Of a DNA stretch of 64,000 nucleotides, positions 50,693-59,647 are shown piece after piece (positions within the stretch are counted from its first letter, which is position 1; each line of letters opens with the position of its first letter). The translations under genes were made by a program, and so were the position numbers. Source of the DNA: Mycobacterium europaeum (GTDB lineage: Bacteria > Actinomycetota > Actinomycetes > Mycobacteriales > Mycobacteriaceae); contig NZ_LQOU01000064.1 in the NCBI RefSeq assembly GCF_002102155.1, forward strand, positions 99,314 to 163,313. Direction: 5' to 3'. The notes beneath the pieces were generated by a model. It was given only the letters and a program-made list of their open reading frames with translations, was not told the DNA's origin and ran no database searches.

Positions 50693-52407
50693 AACAACCT
50701 TTCGGGGATGTCGACATGCCGGCCGCGCAGCCATTCGCCCAGCCCCTTGGCCTGGGGGTCGAACCTCGCCTGGTAGGCGACGCCCTGGCCCAGGATGCCG
50801 TCGATGACGAAGTTGACCGCGCGCAGGTTCGGCAGCACGTGGCGGGTCACGTCGAACTGCGCGGCCTCGGGCAGCAGCTCCACGAGCAGCTCGACGGTCA
50901 GCGTGTTGGCCAGCCAGCGCCACTGGTCCTCGGTGCGGACCCAGACCCCGACGTTGGCCGAGCCGCCCTTGTCGCCGCTGCGCGCCCCGGCGATGCGGCC
51001 CAGCGCAACGCGGCGGGTCGGACCCTCCGGCAACGGCTCCGGCAAGGCCGGGGGATCGGCGGGCGCCAACTCCAGAGTCTCGGTGGCGCAAGGGATGTCG
51101 CGGCGCGAGCCGTCGGCGTGCACCGCGACGTGCGGCACCTGGGTGGCGTCGACGTAGCCGGCGGTGAACACGCCGTAGACCTGGCCGTCGCCCGGCGGGG
51201 CGGTCACGTGGAAGCCGGGATAACTGGCGAGCGCCAATTCGACAGCGGCCGAAGAGAATTGACGTCCGACGTTGGCGGGATCGGGGTCGCGGACCACGCA
51301 GTGCAGCAGCGCGCTGGCGGCCTCCTCGGTGTCGGCGTCGGTGTGGTCGGTGCGCGCCAGCGACCACTGCAGCTCCGCGGGCTTGACGGTCAGCGCGGCC
51401 TCCAGCTGCCGGCGCACCAAGTCGGCCTTGGCCTCGATGTCCAGCCCGGTCAGCACGAAGGTCATCGCGTTGCGGAATCCGCCGATGCTGTTGAGCGACA
51501 CCTTGTACGTGGGTGGTGGCGGCTCGCCGCGCACGCCGCTGATGCGCACCCGGTCCGGCCCGTCGGCGGACAACGCGACGGTGTCCATCCGGGCGGTGAC
51601 GTCGGGGTTGGCGTAGCGGGCGCCGGTGATCTCGTAGAGCAGCTGCGCGGTGACGGTGTCGACGCTCACCAGCCCACCGGTGCCGGGGTGCTTGGTGATC
51701 ACCGACGAGCCGTCGGCGTGCACCTCGGCCAGCGGGAAGCCGGCGTGCAGAAGGCCGGGCTCCGCTGGAATCTCCGTGAAGAAGGAGTAGTTGCCGCCGG
51801 TGGCCTGCACGCCGCATTCGATGACGTGGCCGGCGACCACGGCGCCCGCGAGCCGGTCGTAGTCGGCGCGGTCCCAGCCGAAGTGCGCCGCCGCCGCCCC
51901 GACGATCACCGAGGCGTCGGTGACCCGGCCGGTGACGACCACGTCGGCGCCGTCGCCCAGGCAGTCGACGATGCCCCACGCGCCCAGGTAGGCGTTCGCG
52001 GTCAGGGGCGTGCCCAGGCCGAGGTCGGCGGCGCGCGCCAGCAGGTCGTCGCCCTCGACGTGGGCGACCCGGGCGGGGATGCCGAGCCGCTCGGCCAGGG
52101 CACGGATCGCGTCGGCCAGTCCGGCCGGGTTGAGGCCGCCGGCGTTGGCGACGATGCGGACGCCCCGGTCGCGTGCCTCGCCCAGGCAGTCCTCGAGCTG
52201 GGTCAGGAAGGTCTTGGCATAGCCGCGCTCGGGATGTTTCATCCGGTCGCGGCCCAGGATCAGCATGGTCAGTTCGGCCAGGTAATCGCCGGTGAGGTAG
52301 TCCACGTCCCCGCCGGTGAGCATCTCCCGCATCGCCGACAGCCGGTCGCCGTAGAACCCGGAGCAGTTCGCGATCCGGACAGCGTCGCGAGCAGGGGCAG
52401 AGGCCAT
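50689..52407 (-). CDS. AtuA-family acyclic terpene utilisation protein (DUF1446, Rv0976c-like)
   Basis: This 572-residue protein resembles AtuA of the Pseudomonas acyclic-terpene (citronellol/geraniol) operon, whose biochemical role is still unclear. Segments include RIANCSGFYGDRLSAMREML, VDYLTGDYLAELTMLILGRD, VANAGGLNPAGLADAIRAL, TANAYLGAWGIVDCLGDGADVVVTGRVTDASVI and a C-terminal segment GARSGDKGGSANVGVW. It is the first gene of the six-gene operon. The ATG follows GGAGGAC. A TetR-type palindrome lies 44 bp upstream. An alternative start 45 bp upstream is unlikely since it would run toward the operator. Confidence 0.85.
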   Translation of the reverse strand: MASAPARDAVRIANCSGFYGDRLSAMREMLTGGDVDYLTGDYLAELTMLILGRDRMKHPERGYAKTFLTQLEDCLGEARDRGVRIVANAGGLNPAGLADAIRALAERLGIPARVAHVEGDDLLARAADLGLGTPLTANAYLGAWGIVDCLGDGADVVVTGRVTDASVIVGAAAAHFGWDRADYDRLAGAVVAGHVIECGVQATGGNYSFFTEIPAEPGLLHAGFPLAEVHADGSSVITKHPGTGGLVSVDTVTAQLLYEITGARYANPDVTARMDTVALSADGPDRVRISGVRGEPPPPTYKVSLNSIGGFRNAMTFVLTGLDIEAKADLVRRQLEAALTVKPAELQWSLARTDHTDADTEEAASALLHCVVRDPDPANVGRQFSSAAVELALASYPGFHVTAPPGDGQVYGVFTAGYVDATQVPHVAVHADGSRRDIPCATETLELAPADPPALPEPLPEGPTRRVALGRIAGARSGDKGGSANVGVWVRTEDQWRWLANTLTVELLVELLPEAAQFDVTRHVLPNLRAVNFVIDGILGQGVAYQARFDPQAKGLGEWLRGRHVDIPERLL

Positions 52408-52450
52408 GCAGTCCTCCAATCTGCGATTCACCGGTGAGCGCAAACCAACC

Positions 52451-52466
52451 AACCAACCGGTAGGTT
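52451..52466 (-). promoter_or_regulatory. Putative TetR-type operator of the accA2/accD2 operon
   Basis: AACCAACCGGTAGGTT is a near-perfect palindrome (14 of 16 positions) centred on CCGG, the form used by many TetR-family regulators of acyl-CoA catabolism. It is preceded by two further AACC units. It lies 44 bp upstream of the first gene of the operon. No regulator gene is adjacent, so the repressor would be encoded elsewhere. Confidence 0.62.
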
Positions 52467-52591
52467 AGCGGGTCGCGCCGGTGCCACGTCAAGGACGTCC
52501 GATCGCCTCCGGCGCCGAGATCGCCACCACGGTCGTATGACGGCGTCGGATCGCAGCCGGCACGGCAATCTGGGCGCCGGCGGCCGTCGTT

Positions 52592-52620
52592 TTGGTGAGC
52601 GCCAGGCCACCGACTATCCT
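52592..52620 (+). promoter_or_regulatory. Probable promoter of rpmF
   Basis: TTGGTG (52592-52597) and TATCCT (52615-52620) are separated by 17 bp, a good SigA-type arrangement. The start codon of rpmF is 78 bp further, so a 5' leader of about 70 nt is expected. Confidence 0.55.
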
Positions 52621-52697
52621 GGTAGCAATCGTCGCACGTTCGGCCCCACCGGCCATGCCCCGCGACATGCCCCCGACACGAGGAGTTAGGCCCGACC

Positions 52698-52871
52698 ATG
52701 GCCGTACCCAAGCGCAGGATGTCGCGCGCGAACACCCGTAGCCGTCGCGCGCAGTGGAAGGCCACCAAGACCGAACTCGTCGGTGTGACGGTCGCCGGCC
52801 AGAAGCACAAGGTGCCCCGCCGCCTGCTCAAGGCCGCCCGCCTGGGCCTGATCGACCTGGACCGGCGTTAG
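52698..52871 (+). CDS. rpmF: 50S ribosomal protein L32 (cysteine-free form)
   Basis: This 57-residue basic ribosomal protein begins MAVPKRRMSRANTRSRRAQW and ends LKAARLGLIDLDRR, typical of actinobacterial L32. There are no cysteines, so it is the C-minus form that does not need zinc, whereas many bacteria have a form with two CxxC pairs. The ATG follows AGGAGTTAGG. It sits 66 bp upstream of mprA, as Rv0979A does in M. tuberculosis. Confidence 0.95.
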   Translation: MAVPKRRMSRANTRSRRAQWKATKTELVGVTVAGQKHKVPRRLLKAARLGLIDLDRR

Positions 52872-52898
52872 TTAATCTCGGCAAACACCCGGCGCGCC

Positions 52899-52915
52899 TC
52901 TCAGCCCGCTCTCAG
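52899..52915 (+). promoter_or_regulatory. MprA box upstream of mprA
   Basis: Two direct TCTCAG repeats (52899 and 52910) are spaced exactly 11 bp start to start, one helical turn. This is the MprA box architecture, so autoregulation of mprAB is expected. The box lies 23 bp upstream of the mprA start. Confidence 0.8.
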
Positions 52916-52937
52916 GCGTCGGGACGACACTAGCTGC

Positions 52938-53627
52938 GTGCGGATACTGGTCGTCGATGACGATCGCGCAGTGCGTGAGTCGCTGCGGCGGTCGCTTTCC
53001 TTCAATGGCTACTCGGTGGAGTTGGCCCACGACGGGGTGGAGGCGCTGGAGATGATCGCCAGCGACCGGCCCGACGCGCTCGTCCTCGACGTGATGATGC
53101 CGCGGCTGGACGGCCTCGAGGTCTGCCGCCAGCTCCGCAGCACCGGTGACGACCTGCCGATCCTGGTGCTCACCGCCCGCGATTCGGTGTCCGAGCGGGT
53201 CGCCGGGCTGGACGCCGGCGCCGACGACTACCTGCCGAAGCCGTTCGCGCTGGAGGAACTGCTGGCCCGGATGCGGGCGCTGCTGCGCCGCACCAAGCCC
53301 GATGACGAGGACGCCGAATCGGTGGCCATGACGTTCTCCGACCTGACGCTGGACCCGGTGACCCGTGAAGTGACCCGCGGACAACGCCAGATCAGCCTGA
53401 CCCGCACCGAATTCGCCCTGCTGGAAATGTTGATCGCCAATCCGCGCCGGGTGCTCACCCGCAGCCGGATCCTGGAGGAGGTGTGGGGGTTCGACTTTCC
53501 GACCTCCGGCAACGCGCTGGAGGTCTACGTCGGCTACCTGCGCCGCAAGACCGAAGCCGGCGGTGAGCCGCGACTGATCCACACGGTCCGCGGCGTGGGC
53601 TACGTCCTTCGCGAGACGCCGCCGTGA
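52938..53627 (+). CDS. mprA: Response regulator MprA
   Basis: MprA is the OmpR-family response regulator of the MprAB envelope-stress and persistence system, controlling sigE, sigB and pepD among others. The 229-residue product has a receiver domain with the acidic pocket DDD (7-9), the phosphoacceptor D51 in LVLDVMMPRLDG, LTARD and K in YLPKPFALEELLAR, followed by a winged helix with TRTEFALLEMLIANPRRVLTR and VYVGYLRRK. The start is GTG. Confidence 0.97.
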   Translation: MRILVVDDDRAVRESLRRSLSFNGYSVELAHDGVEALEMIASDRPDALVLDVMMPRLDGLEVCRQLRSTGDDLPILVLTARDSVSERVAGLDAGADDYLPKPFALEELLARMRALLRRTKPDDEDAESVAMTFSDLTLDPVTREVTRGQRQISLTRTEFALLEMLIANPRRVLTRSRILEEVWGFDFPTSGNALEVYVGYLRRKTEAGGEPRLIHTVRGVGYVLRETPP

Positions 53628-53643
53628 CGCCCCGCATTCGACG

Positions 53644-55188
53644 ATGATCCGGTACCAACGGCCGCAACGCGTTCCGCTTCGCGCCACCAGCTCGCTGTCG
53701 CTGCGGTGGCGCGTCATGCTGCTGGCGATGTCGATGGTGGCGATGGTCGTCGTGCTGATGGCGTTCGCCGTGTACGCGGTCATCTCGGCGGCGCTGTACA
53801 GCGATATCGACAACCAGCTGCAGAGCCGCGCGCAGCTGCTGATCGCCAGCGGTTCGCTGGCCGCCGACCCGGGCAAGGCCATCGAAGGCACCGCCTATTC
53901 CGACGTCAATGCGATGCTGGTGAACCCGGGCCACTCGATCTACACCGCGCAGCAGCCGGGCCAGACGCTGCCCGTCGGCGCGCCGGAGAAGGCGGTGATC
54001 CGCGGTGACCTGTTCATGTCCCGGCGCACCGCGCTGGATCAGCGAGTCCTGGCCATCCACTTGCCCAACGGCTGCTCGCTGCTGATCTCCAAGAGCCTCA
54101 AGCCCACCGAGGCGGTGATGACCAAGCTGCGGTTGGTGCTGCTGATCGTCGGCGGCATCGGTGTCGCGGTCGCCGCGGTGGCCGGCGGCATGGTCACCAG
54201 GGCGGGCCTGCGTCCGGTGGCTCGCCTGACCGAGGCGGCCGAGCGGGTGGCGCGCACCGACGACCTGCGACCCATCCCGGTGTTCGGTAGCGACGAATTG
54301 GCCAGGCTCACCGAGGCGTTCAACTTGATGCTGCGGGCGCTGGCCGAGTCCCGCGAGCGGCAGGCGCGGCTGGTCACCGACGCCGGGCACGAATTGCGGA
54401 CCCCGCTGACGTCGCTGCGCACCAACGTCGAGCTGCTGATGGCGTCGATGGAGCCGGGCGCGCCGCGGCTGCCCGAGCAGGAGATGGTCGAGCTGCGCGC
54501 CGACGTGCTGGCGCAGATCGAGGAATTGTCCACGCTGGTGGGCGATTTGGTGGACCTCACCCGTGACGACGCCGGGCAGGTGGTGCACGAACCGGTCGAC
54601 ATGTCCGAGGTGATCGACCGCAGCCTGGAGCGAGTCAGGCGGCGCCGCAACGACATTCACTTCGATGTGAACGTGACCCCCTGGCAGGTCTACGGCGACG
54701 CCGCCGGGCTGTCGCGCGCGGTGCTGAACCTGCTGGACAACGCGGCCAAGTGGAGTCCCGCGGGCGGACGCGTCGGTGTCACCATGCGCCAGCTCGACCC
54801 GTCGCACGCGGAGCTGGTGGTGTCCGACCAGGGCCCCGGGATCCCGCCGCACGAACGCCGCCTGGTGTTCGAGCGGTTCTACCGTTCGACGACCGCACGC
54901 GCCATGCCGGGCTCCGGCCTTGGTCTGGCGATCGTCAAGAAGGTCGTGCTCAATCACGGTGGGTTGCTTCGCGTCGAGGACACCGTGCCGGGCGGACAGC
55001 CGCCGGGCACCTCGTTTTACGTCCTGCTGCCCGGCCGGCCGATGCCGCCCTCTGCGTATCCGGCGCCCGCCGCCGCGAACCCCGATGAGGAATCGGACGC
55101 CACCGTCCCGGTGGCCACCGACGAGTCGAACTCTCGGGAACCGGCGAACGTTATCTCAGTGGACTCTCAGTCCGCGCGGGCAAGGTAG
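53644..55188 (+). CDS. mprB: Sensor histidine kinase MprB
   Basis: MprB senses envelope stress and phosphorylates MprA. The 514-residue protein has a first membrane segment (about 22-45), an extracytoplasmic loop of about 120 residues, a second membrane segment (about 160-182: LRLVLLIVGGIGVAVAAVAGG), a HAMP domain, the dimerisation domain with H249 in DAGHELRTPLTSLR and a HATPase domain with N-box LLDNAAKWS, G1 SDQGPGIP and G2 GSGLGLAIVKK. H249 is also the reported phospho-site in M. tuberculosis MprB. It follows mprA by 16 bp. Confidence 0.97.
   Translation: MIRYQRPQRVPLRATSSLSLRWRVMLLAMSMVAMVVVLMAFAVYAVISAALYSDIDNQLQSRAQLLIASGSLAADPGKAIEGTAYSDVNAMLVNPGHSIYTAQQPGQTLPVGAPEKAVIRGDLFMSRRTALDQRVLAIHLPNGCSLLISKSLKPTEAVMTKLRLVLLIVGGIGVAVAAVAGGMVTRAGLRPVARLTEAAERVARTDDLRPIPVFGSDELARLTEAFNLMLRALAESRERQARLVTDAGHELRTPLTSLRTNVELLMASMEPGAPRLPEQEMVELRADVLAQIEELSTLVGDLVDLTRDDAGQVVHEPVDMSEVIDRSLERVRRRRNDIHFDVNVTPWQVYGDAAGLSRAVLNLLDNAAKWSPAGGRVGVTMRQLDPSHAELVVSDQGPGIPPHERRLVFERFYRSTTARAMPGSGLGLAIVKKVVLNHGGLLRVEDTVPGGQPPGTSFYVLLPGRPMPPSAYPAPAAANPDEESDATVPVATDESNSREPANVISVDSQSARAR
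55154..55170 (+). promoter_or_regulatory. MprA box upstream of pepD, inside the mprB 3' end
   Basis: TCTCAG occurs at 55154 and again at 55165, the same 11-bp spacing as upstream of mprA. It lies in the last codons of mprB, about 94 bp before the pepD start. pepD is a known MprA target. Confidence 0.8.
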
Positions 55189-55263
55189 GTCTGCAGCTAG
55201 TGTTGAGGAGCCCGTCGAGCCGACGAGCCGAATACCGAGATAGAGGAAGAGCGACCCAGCGAC

Positions 55264-56741
<1,478 letters not shown>

Positions 56742-56742
<1 letters not shown>

Positions 56743-57299
56743 TGCGAGTCGAAGAACCCTCGGCGGCGGGATTGTCGGAGCTCGGTTATACCGTGGCACC
56801 CATGGAGACGGGTGCGGAGCTGGTGGTCGGGCGTGCGCTGGTCGTGGTCGTCGACGATCGCACCGCCCACGGGGACGAGGACCACAGCGGGCCGCTGGTC
56901 ACCGAGCTGCTGACCGAGGCTGGATTCGTCGTCGACGGCGTGGTCGCGGTCGCGGCGGACGAGGTGGAGATCCGCAACGCGCTCAACACCGCGGTGATCG
57001 GCGGTGTCGACCTGGTGGTCTCCGTCGGCGGCACGGGCGTCACGCCGCGCGACGTCACCCCGGAAGCCACCCGGGAGATCCTGGACCGTGAAATCCTGGG
57101 CATCGCCGAGGCGATTCGGGCGTCGGGGCTGTCCGCGGGCATCATCGACGCCGGATTGTCACGCGGCCTGGCCGGGGTGTCCGGAAGCACGCTGGTGGTG
57201 AACCTGGCCGGCTCCCGCTACGCGGTGCGCGACGGGATGGCGACGCTGAACCCGCTGGCCGCGCAGATCATCGGGCAGCTGTCCAGCCTGGAAATCTAG
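56742..57299 (+). CDS. moaB2: Molybdenum cofactor biosynthesis MoaB-type protein
   Basis: This 185-residue MogA/MoaB-fold protein takes part in molybdopterin adenylylation. Its motif is VDLVVSVGGTGVTPRDVTPEAT with GGTG, followed by FGEAIRASG-like segment (AEAIRASGLSAGIIDAGLSRGLAG), GSTLVVNLAGS and a C-terminal helix. The first base of its ATG is the last base of the pepD stop (TAATG), so it is coupled to the stress operon. Its TAG stop shares CTAG with the convergent mscL stop. Confidence 0.93.
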
Positions 57300-57751
57300 G
57301 CCTCGGCGTCGGCGCGGGGCCCGTGCTCCGGCGGGGGCGTCGTGATTGTTCCGCCGTGCCTGCCGGACGAGTCGCCGTTGGTCTGGGCGAGTAGGTCGCG
57401 GATCTCGGTGAGCAGAACGATCTGGGCGTCGTCGGCCTGTTCGACCTCGCCGCGCTTGCGCAGCGTGTTGTAGGGCAGCACGACGAAGAAGTAGACGACC
57501 GCGGCGATCAGCACGAAGTTGATGGCGGCCGACAGCAGGATGTTCAGGTCGATGGTCTGGCCGCCGCCGATGCCGATCTTCAGAATGCCGACATTGGACT
57601 GCTGCTTGACGCCGATCCGGTTGATCAGCGGCGAGATGATGCTGTCGGTGAACTTGGTGACCAGCGCGGTGAAGGCAGTACCGATGACGACCGCGACGGC
57701 CAGGTCGACGATGTTGCCGCGCGAGAGAAACTCCTTGAACCCTTTGAACAT
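57296..57751 (-). CDS. mscL: Large-conductance mechanosensitive channel MscL
   Basis: MscL is a pentameric emergency valve that opens under membrane tension. The 151-residue product, the same length as M. tuberculosis MscL, begins MFKGFKEFLSRGNIVDLAVAV, has TM1 (about 14-40), the periplasmic loop around residues 45-68 and TM2 (about 69-95: NFVLIAAVVYFFVVLPYNTL), then a cytoplasmic helix (LLTEIRDLLAQ). The ATG follows AGGAAGGACA. Confidence 0.97.
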   Translation of the reverse strand: MFKGFKEFLSRGNIVDLAVAVVIGTAFTALVTKFTDSIISPLINRIGVKQQSNVGILKIGIGGGQTIDLNILLSAAINFVLIAAVVYFFVVLPYNTLRKRGEVEQADDAQIVLLTEIRDLLAQTNGDSSGRHGGTITTPPPEHGPRADAEA

Positions 57752-57817
57752 TCAGATGTCCTTCCTGGGATTGGACAGAGTTTGCTGTCGGTCGCGGGGC
57801 CGACGGCGGCGAGCCGC

Positions 57818-58498
57818 TCAGTGCAGGGTGAGGGTCACCGCCTGACCCAGCGCCGAGCCCGCCACCGTGTTCGCCACGCGAGCCGGCAGCGCCACCAAGA
57901 CTACGCGGTCACCGTCGCCTGCCTGGGCTTTTGGCTTGGCCGACACGAGCACGACGACGGCGTCGGTGGCCACCACCTTGGGGGCCGCCTGGGGCGGCTC
58001 CGGCGACCCTGTCGACGGCGCGGCCAGCACGTCGACGACGTCGCCGGCGCGAACAAGGTCGGTCAGGGCGCTGTCGGCCAGACGCAGCGCGACGATCCGG
58101 GCGCCTGGTCCCGCCGTCGAGGCGATCGCGGCCTCGGCCAGCCGGCTGCCCAGTAGCCGCACATCGGTGAGGACCTCGCCGCGCCTCGCGGGGCCGGCCA
58201 GCGTGGACCCGACCACGGCGCCCACATCGGTGCGTGCCCCGTCGGGAACGGTTGTCGCCAAACGCTTTTCGAGGCGAACGTCGGTGGGGGTCAACGCGGT
58301 GCCGGGCCGCAGGTCGTGATCGGCGACCACCACCTCGGCGTAGTCACCGGCGGGGTCGGCGCTCAGCGCGGTAATGCCGGCCAACACGACAAGCCCGCCC
58401 GCGGTGACTCGGCGCGCCAGCACCGTCCGGGTCCAATCGGGGCGCAGCCACCCCGAAAGGCGGCTCAACAGGCCAGGATTCAGCGACGATTCACCCAC
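57818..58498 (-). CDS. SAF-domain (CpaB/RcpC-like) membrane-anchored protein (Rv0990c-like)
   Basis: This 226-residue protein has a short cytoplasmic N terminus, one membrane segment (about 30-47: VTAGGLVVLAGITALSA) and an SAF domain (about 55-115) with VVADHDLRPGTALTPTDVRL and GSTLAGPARRGEVLTDVRLL. SAF domains occur in CpaB/RcpC of Flp pilus assembly and in antifreeze-like proteins. No pilus genes are nearby, so the name is structural only. The GTG start has no strong ribosome site. It lies 68 bp after ruc on the same strand. Confidence 0.8.
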   Translation of the reverse strand: MGESSLNPGLLSRLSGWLRPDWTRTVLARRVTAGGLVVLAGITALSADPAGDYAEVVVADHDLRPGTALTPTDVRLEKRLATTVPDGARTDVGAVVGSTLAGPARRGEVLTDVRLLGSRLAEAAIASTAGPGARIVALRLADSALTDLVRAGDVVDVLAAPSTGSPEPPQAAPKVVATDAVVVLVSAKPKAQAGDGDRVVLVALPARVANTVAGSALGQAVTLTLH

Positions 58499-58565
58499 GC
58501 CGCAACGGTAAGCACGGCGGGGTCAGCGGCGAATGCCGGCGGCCCAGGCGGTTGTGGATAACCCG

Positions 58566-58883
58566 TCAGCTCGAGGCCGCGGCGGCTGGCGCCGTGGACG
58601 TGCTGCTGGACTTCTCGCCGGATGCGGACTTCTCGCTCGAACCCGAGCTCGATCCCGAGTCGGTCGACGAGGACCCGTTGCCCGAGCTCGTGGACTTCTT
58701 GCCGGACTCGCGGCTGTCGGTGCGGTAGAAGCCGCTGCCCTTGAACACCACGCCCACCGAGTTGAAGAGTTTGCGCAGCCGCCCGGAGCAGCGCTCACAC
58801 GTGGTCAGCGCATCGTCGGAGAAGGCCTGCACGATGTCGAAGCGATCGTCACACTCGGTGCACTGATAGCTGTAAGTCGGCAC
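58566..58883 (-). CDS. ruc: Redox-regulated chaperone Ruc, FmdB-type zinc-ribbon protein (Rv0991c)
   Basis: The 105-residue product has an N-terminal FmdB zinc ribbon (MPTYSYQCTECDDRFDIVQAF, CERCSGRL) with C8, C11 and a second CxxC pair about 20 residues later, and a disordered C terminus (about 60-105) of Ser, Gly, Lys and Thr. In M. tuberculosis, oxidation of these cysteines turns Ruc into a chaperone that prevents aggregation and helps the DnaK system. The CIRCE element upstream explains its heat-shock class control by HrcA. The ATG has AGGTTTTTGTG-like upstream sequence (GGAGG at 12-13 nt). Confidence 0.9.
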   Translation of the reverse strand: MPTYSYQCTECDDRFDIVQAFSDDALTTCERCSGRLRKLFNSVGVVFKGSGFYRTDSRESGKKSTSSGNGSSSTDSGSSSGSSEKSASGEKSSSTSTAPAAAASS

Positions 58884-58911
58884 AAAAACCTCCGGATGGT
58901 TGCAAAGCCTG

Positions 58912-58938
58912 TTAGCACTCTAGCGTCTCAAGTGCTAG
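58912..58938 (-). promoter_or_regulatory. CIRCE element (HrcA operator) upstream of ruc
   Basis: TTAGCACTC, then 9 bp, then AAGTGCTAG matches the CIRCE consensus TTAGCACTC-N9-GAGTGCTAA with a perfect left arm and 7 of 9 in the right arm. It lies 28 bp upstream of the ruc start codon. Confidence 0.87.
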
Positions 58939-58971
58939 AACCGCCACGTGACGTCACTCATTCCCGAGATG

Positions 58972-59571
58972 TCACCGCCGATTGAGGGCGGTCAACCCGG
59001 CCCGCGGCGTGAGCGCATGGGTCATCGGTATGTCGTGCCGCTCGGCGGGTAGCTCGTCCACCAATTCCGCGTCGCGCACGACCGCGATCAGCCGCGCGTG
59101 CGGGTCGCGGTAGCCCAGCGAGCGATCGTAGAAGCCGCGGCCCCGGCCCAACCGCACCCCGGAGCGGTCGACGGCCAGCGACGGCACCAGGATCAGCTCC
59201 GCCTCCGCGATCGCCGATGCCGCAAGCCACGGCTCGGGCGGCTCCAGCAGCCCCCACCGCGCGGAGGCCAGTGTGCCGCGGCGGTATTCGCCCCAGCTCA
59301 GCGGCAGCGGCGCGTCGTCGTCGGTGGTGCGCGCGATCGGCAGCAGCACCCGCCCGGACCGCCGCAGCAACACATCCAGCATCTCGATCGACCCGGGCTC
59401 GGCACCCACCGGCACGTAGGCACACACCGTGCCGCCGCTGCGGAGCGGTATTTCCGCGGACTGCAGGTGCTCGCACAGCATGCTCGCGTCGCGGGCCCGC
59501 ACGTCGTCGGCAACGCGGCGCCGGGCCGCCTGCAGTTGGGCGCGCAACGCGGCTTTACTGGTGGTCGCCAT
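58972..59571 (-). CDS. 5-formyltetrahydrofolate cyclo-ligase
   Basis: This 199-residue cytosolic enzyme converts 5-formyl-THF to 5,10-methenyl-THF with ATP. It has the N-terminal LRAQLQAARRRVADDVR helix, CAYVPVGAEPGSIEMLD and the diagnostic C-terminal segment VDRSGVRLGRGRGFYDRSL, which binds phosphate and folate. ATG 59571 has no strong ribosome site. It lies divergent from galU with a 76-bp gap and 88 bp upstream of ruc on the same strand. Confidence 0.93.
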   Translation of the reverse strand: MATTSKAALRAQLQAARRRVADDVRARDASMLCEHLQSAEIPLRSGGTVCAYVPVGAEPGSIEMLDVLLRRSGRVLLPIARTTDDDAPLPLSWGEYRRGTLASARWGLLEPPEPWLAASAIAEAELILVPSLAVDRSGVRLGRGRGFYDRSLGYRDPHARLIAVVRDAELVDELPAERHDIPMTHALTPRAGLTALNRR

Positions 59572-59634
59572 GTGTCAACCATGGCAGCCGCGTCTTCGCC
59601 CGCGCCACATCGCCTCGGCGTGGCCCGTTCGGGT

Positions 59635-59640
59635 TATTGT
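59635..59640 (+). promoter_or_regulatory. Candidate -10 element of galU (leaderless)
   Basis: TATTGT fits TANNNT and ends 7 bp before the galU ATG, which has no Shine-Dalgarno sequence. A transcript starting at the A of the ATG is expected. Confidence 0.5.
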
Positions 59641-59647
59641 GTGAACA

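Noticed and set aside
52472..52591. Extra promoter or small gene between the AtuA operon and rpmF
   Set aside because: Nothing beyond the rpmF promoter and the upstream palindrome is visible; short frames have no ribosome site.
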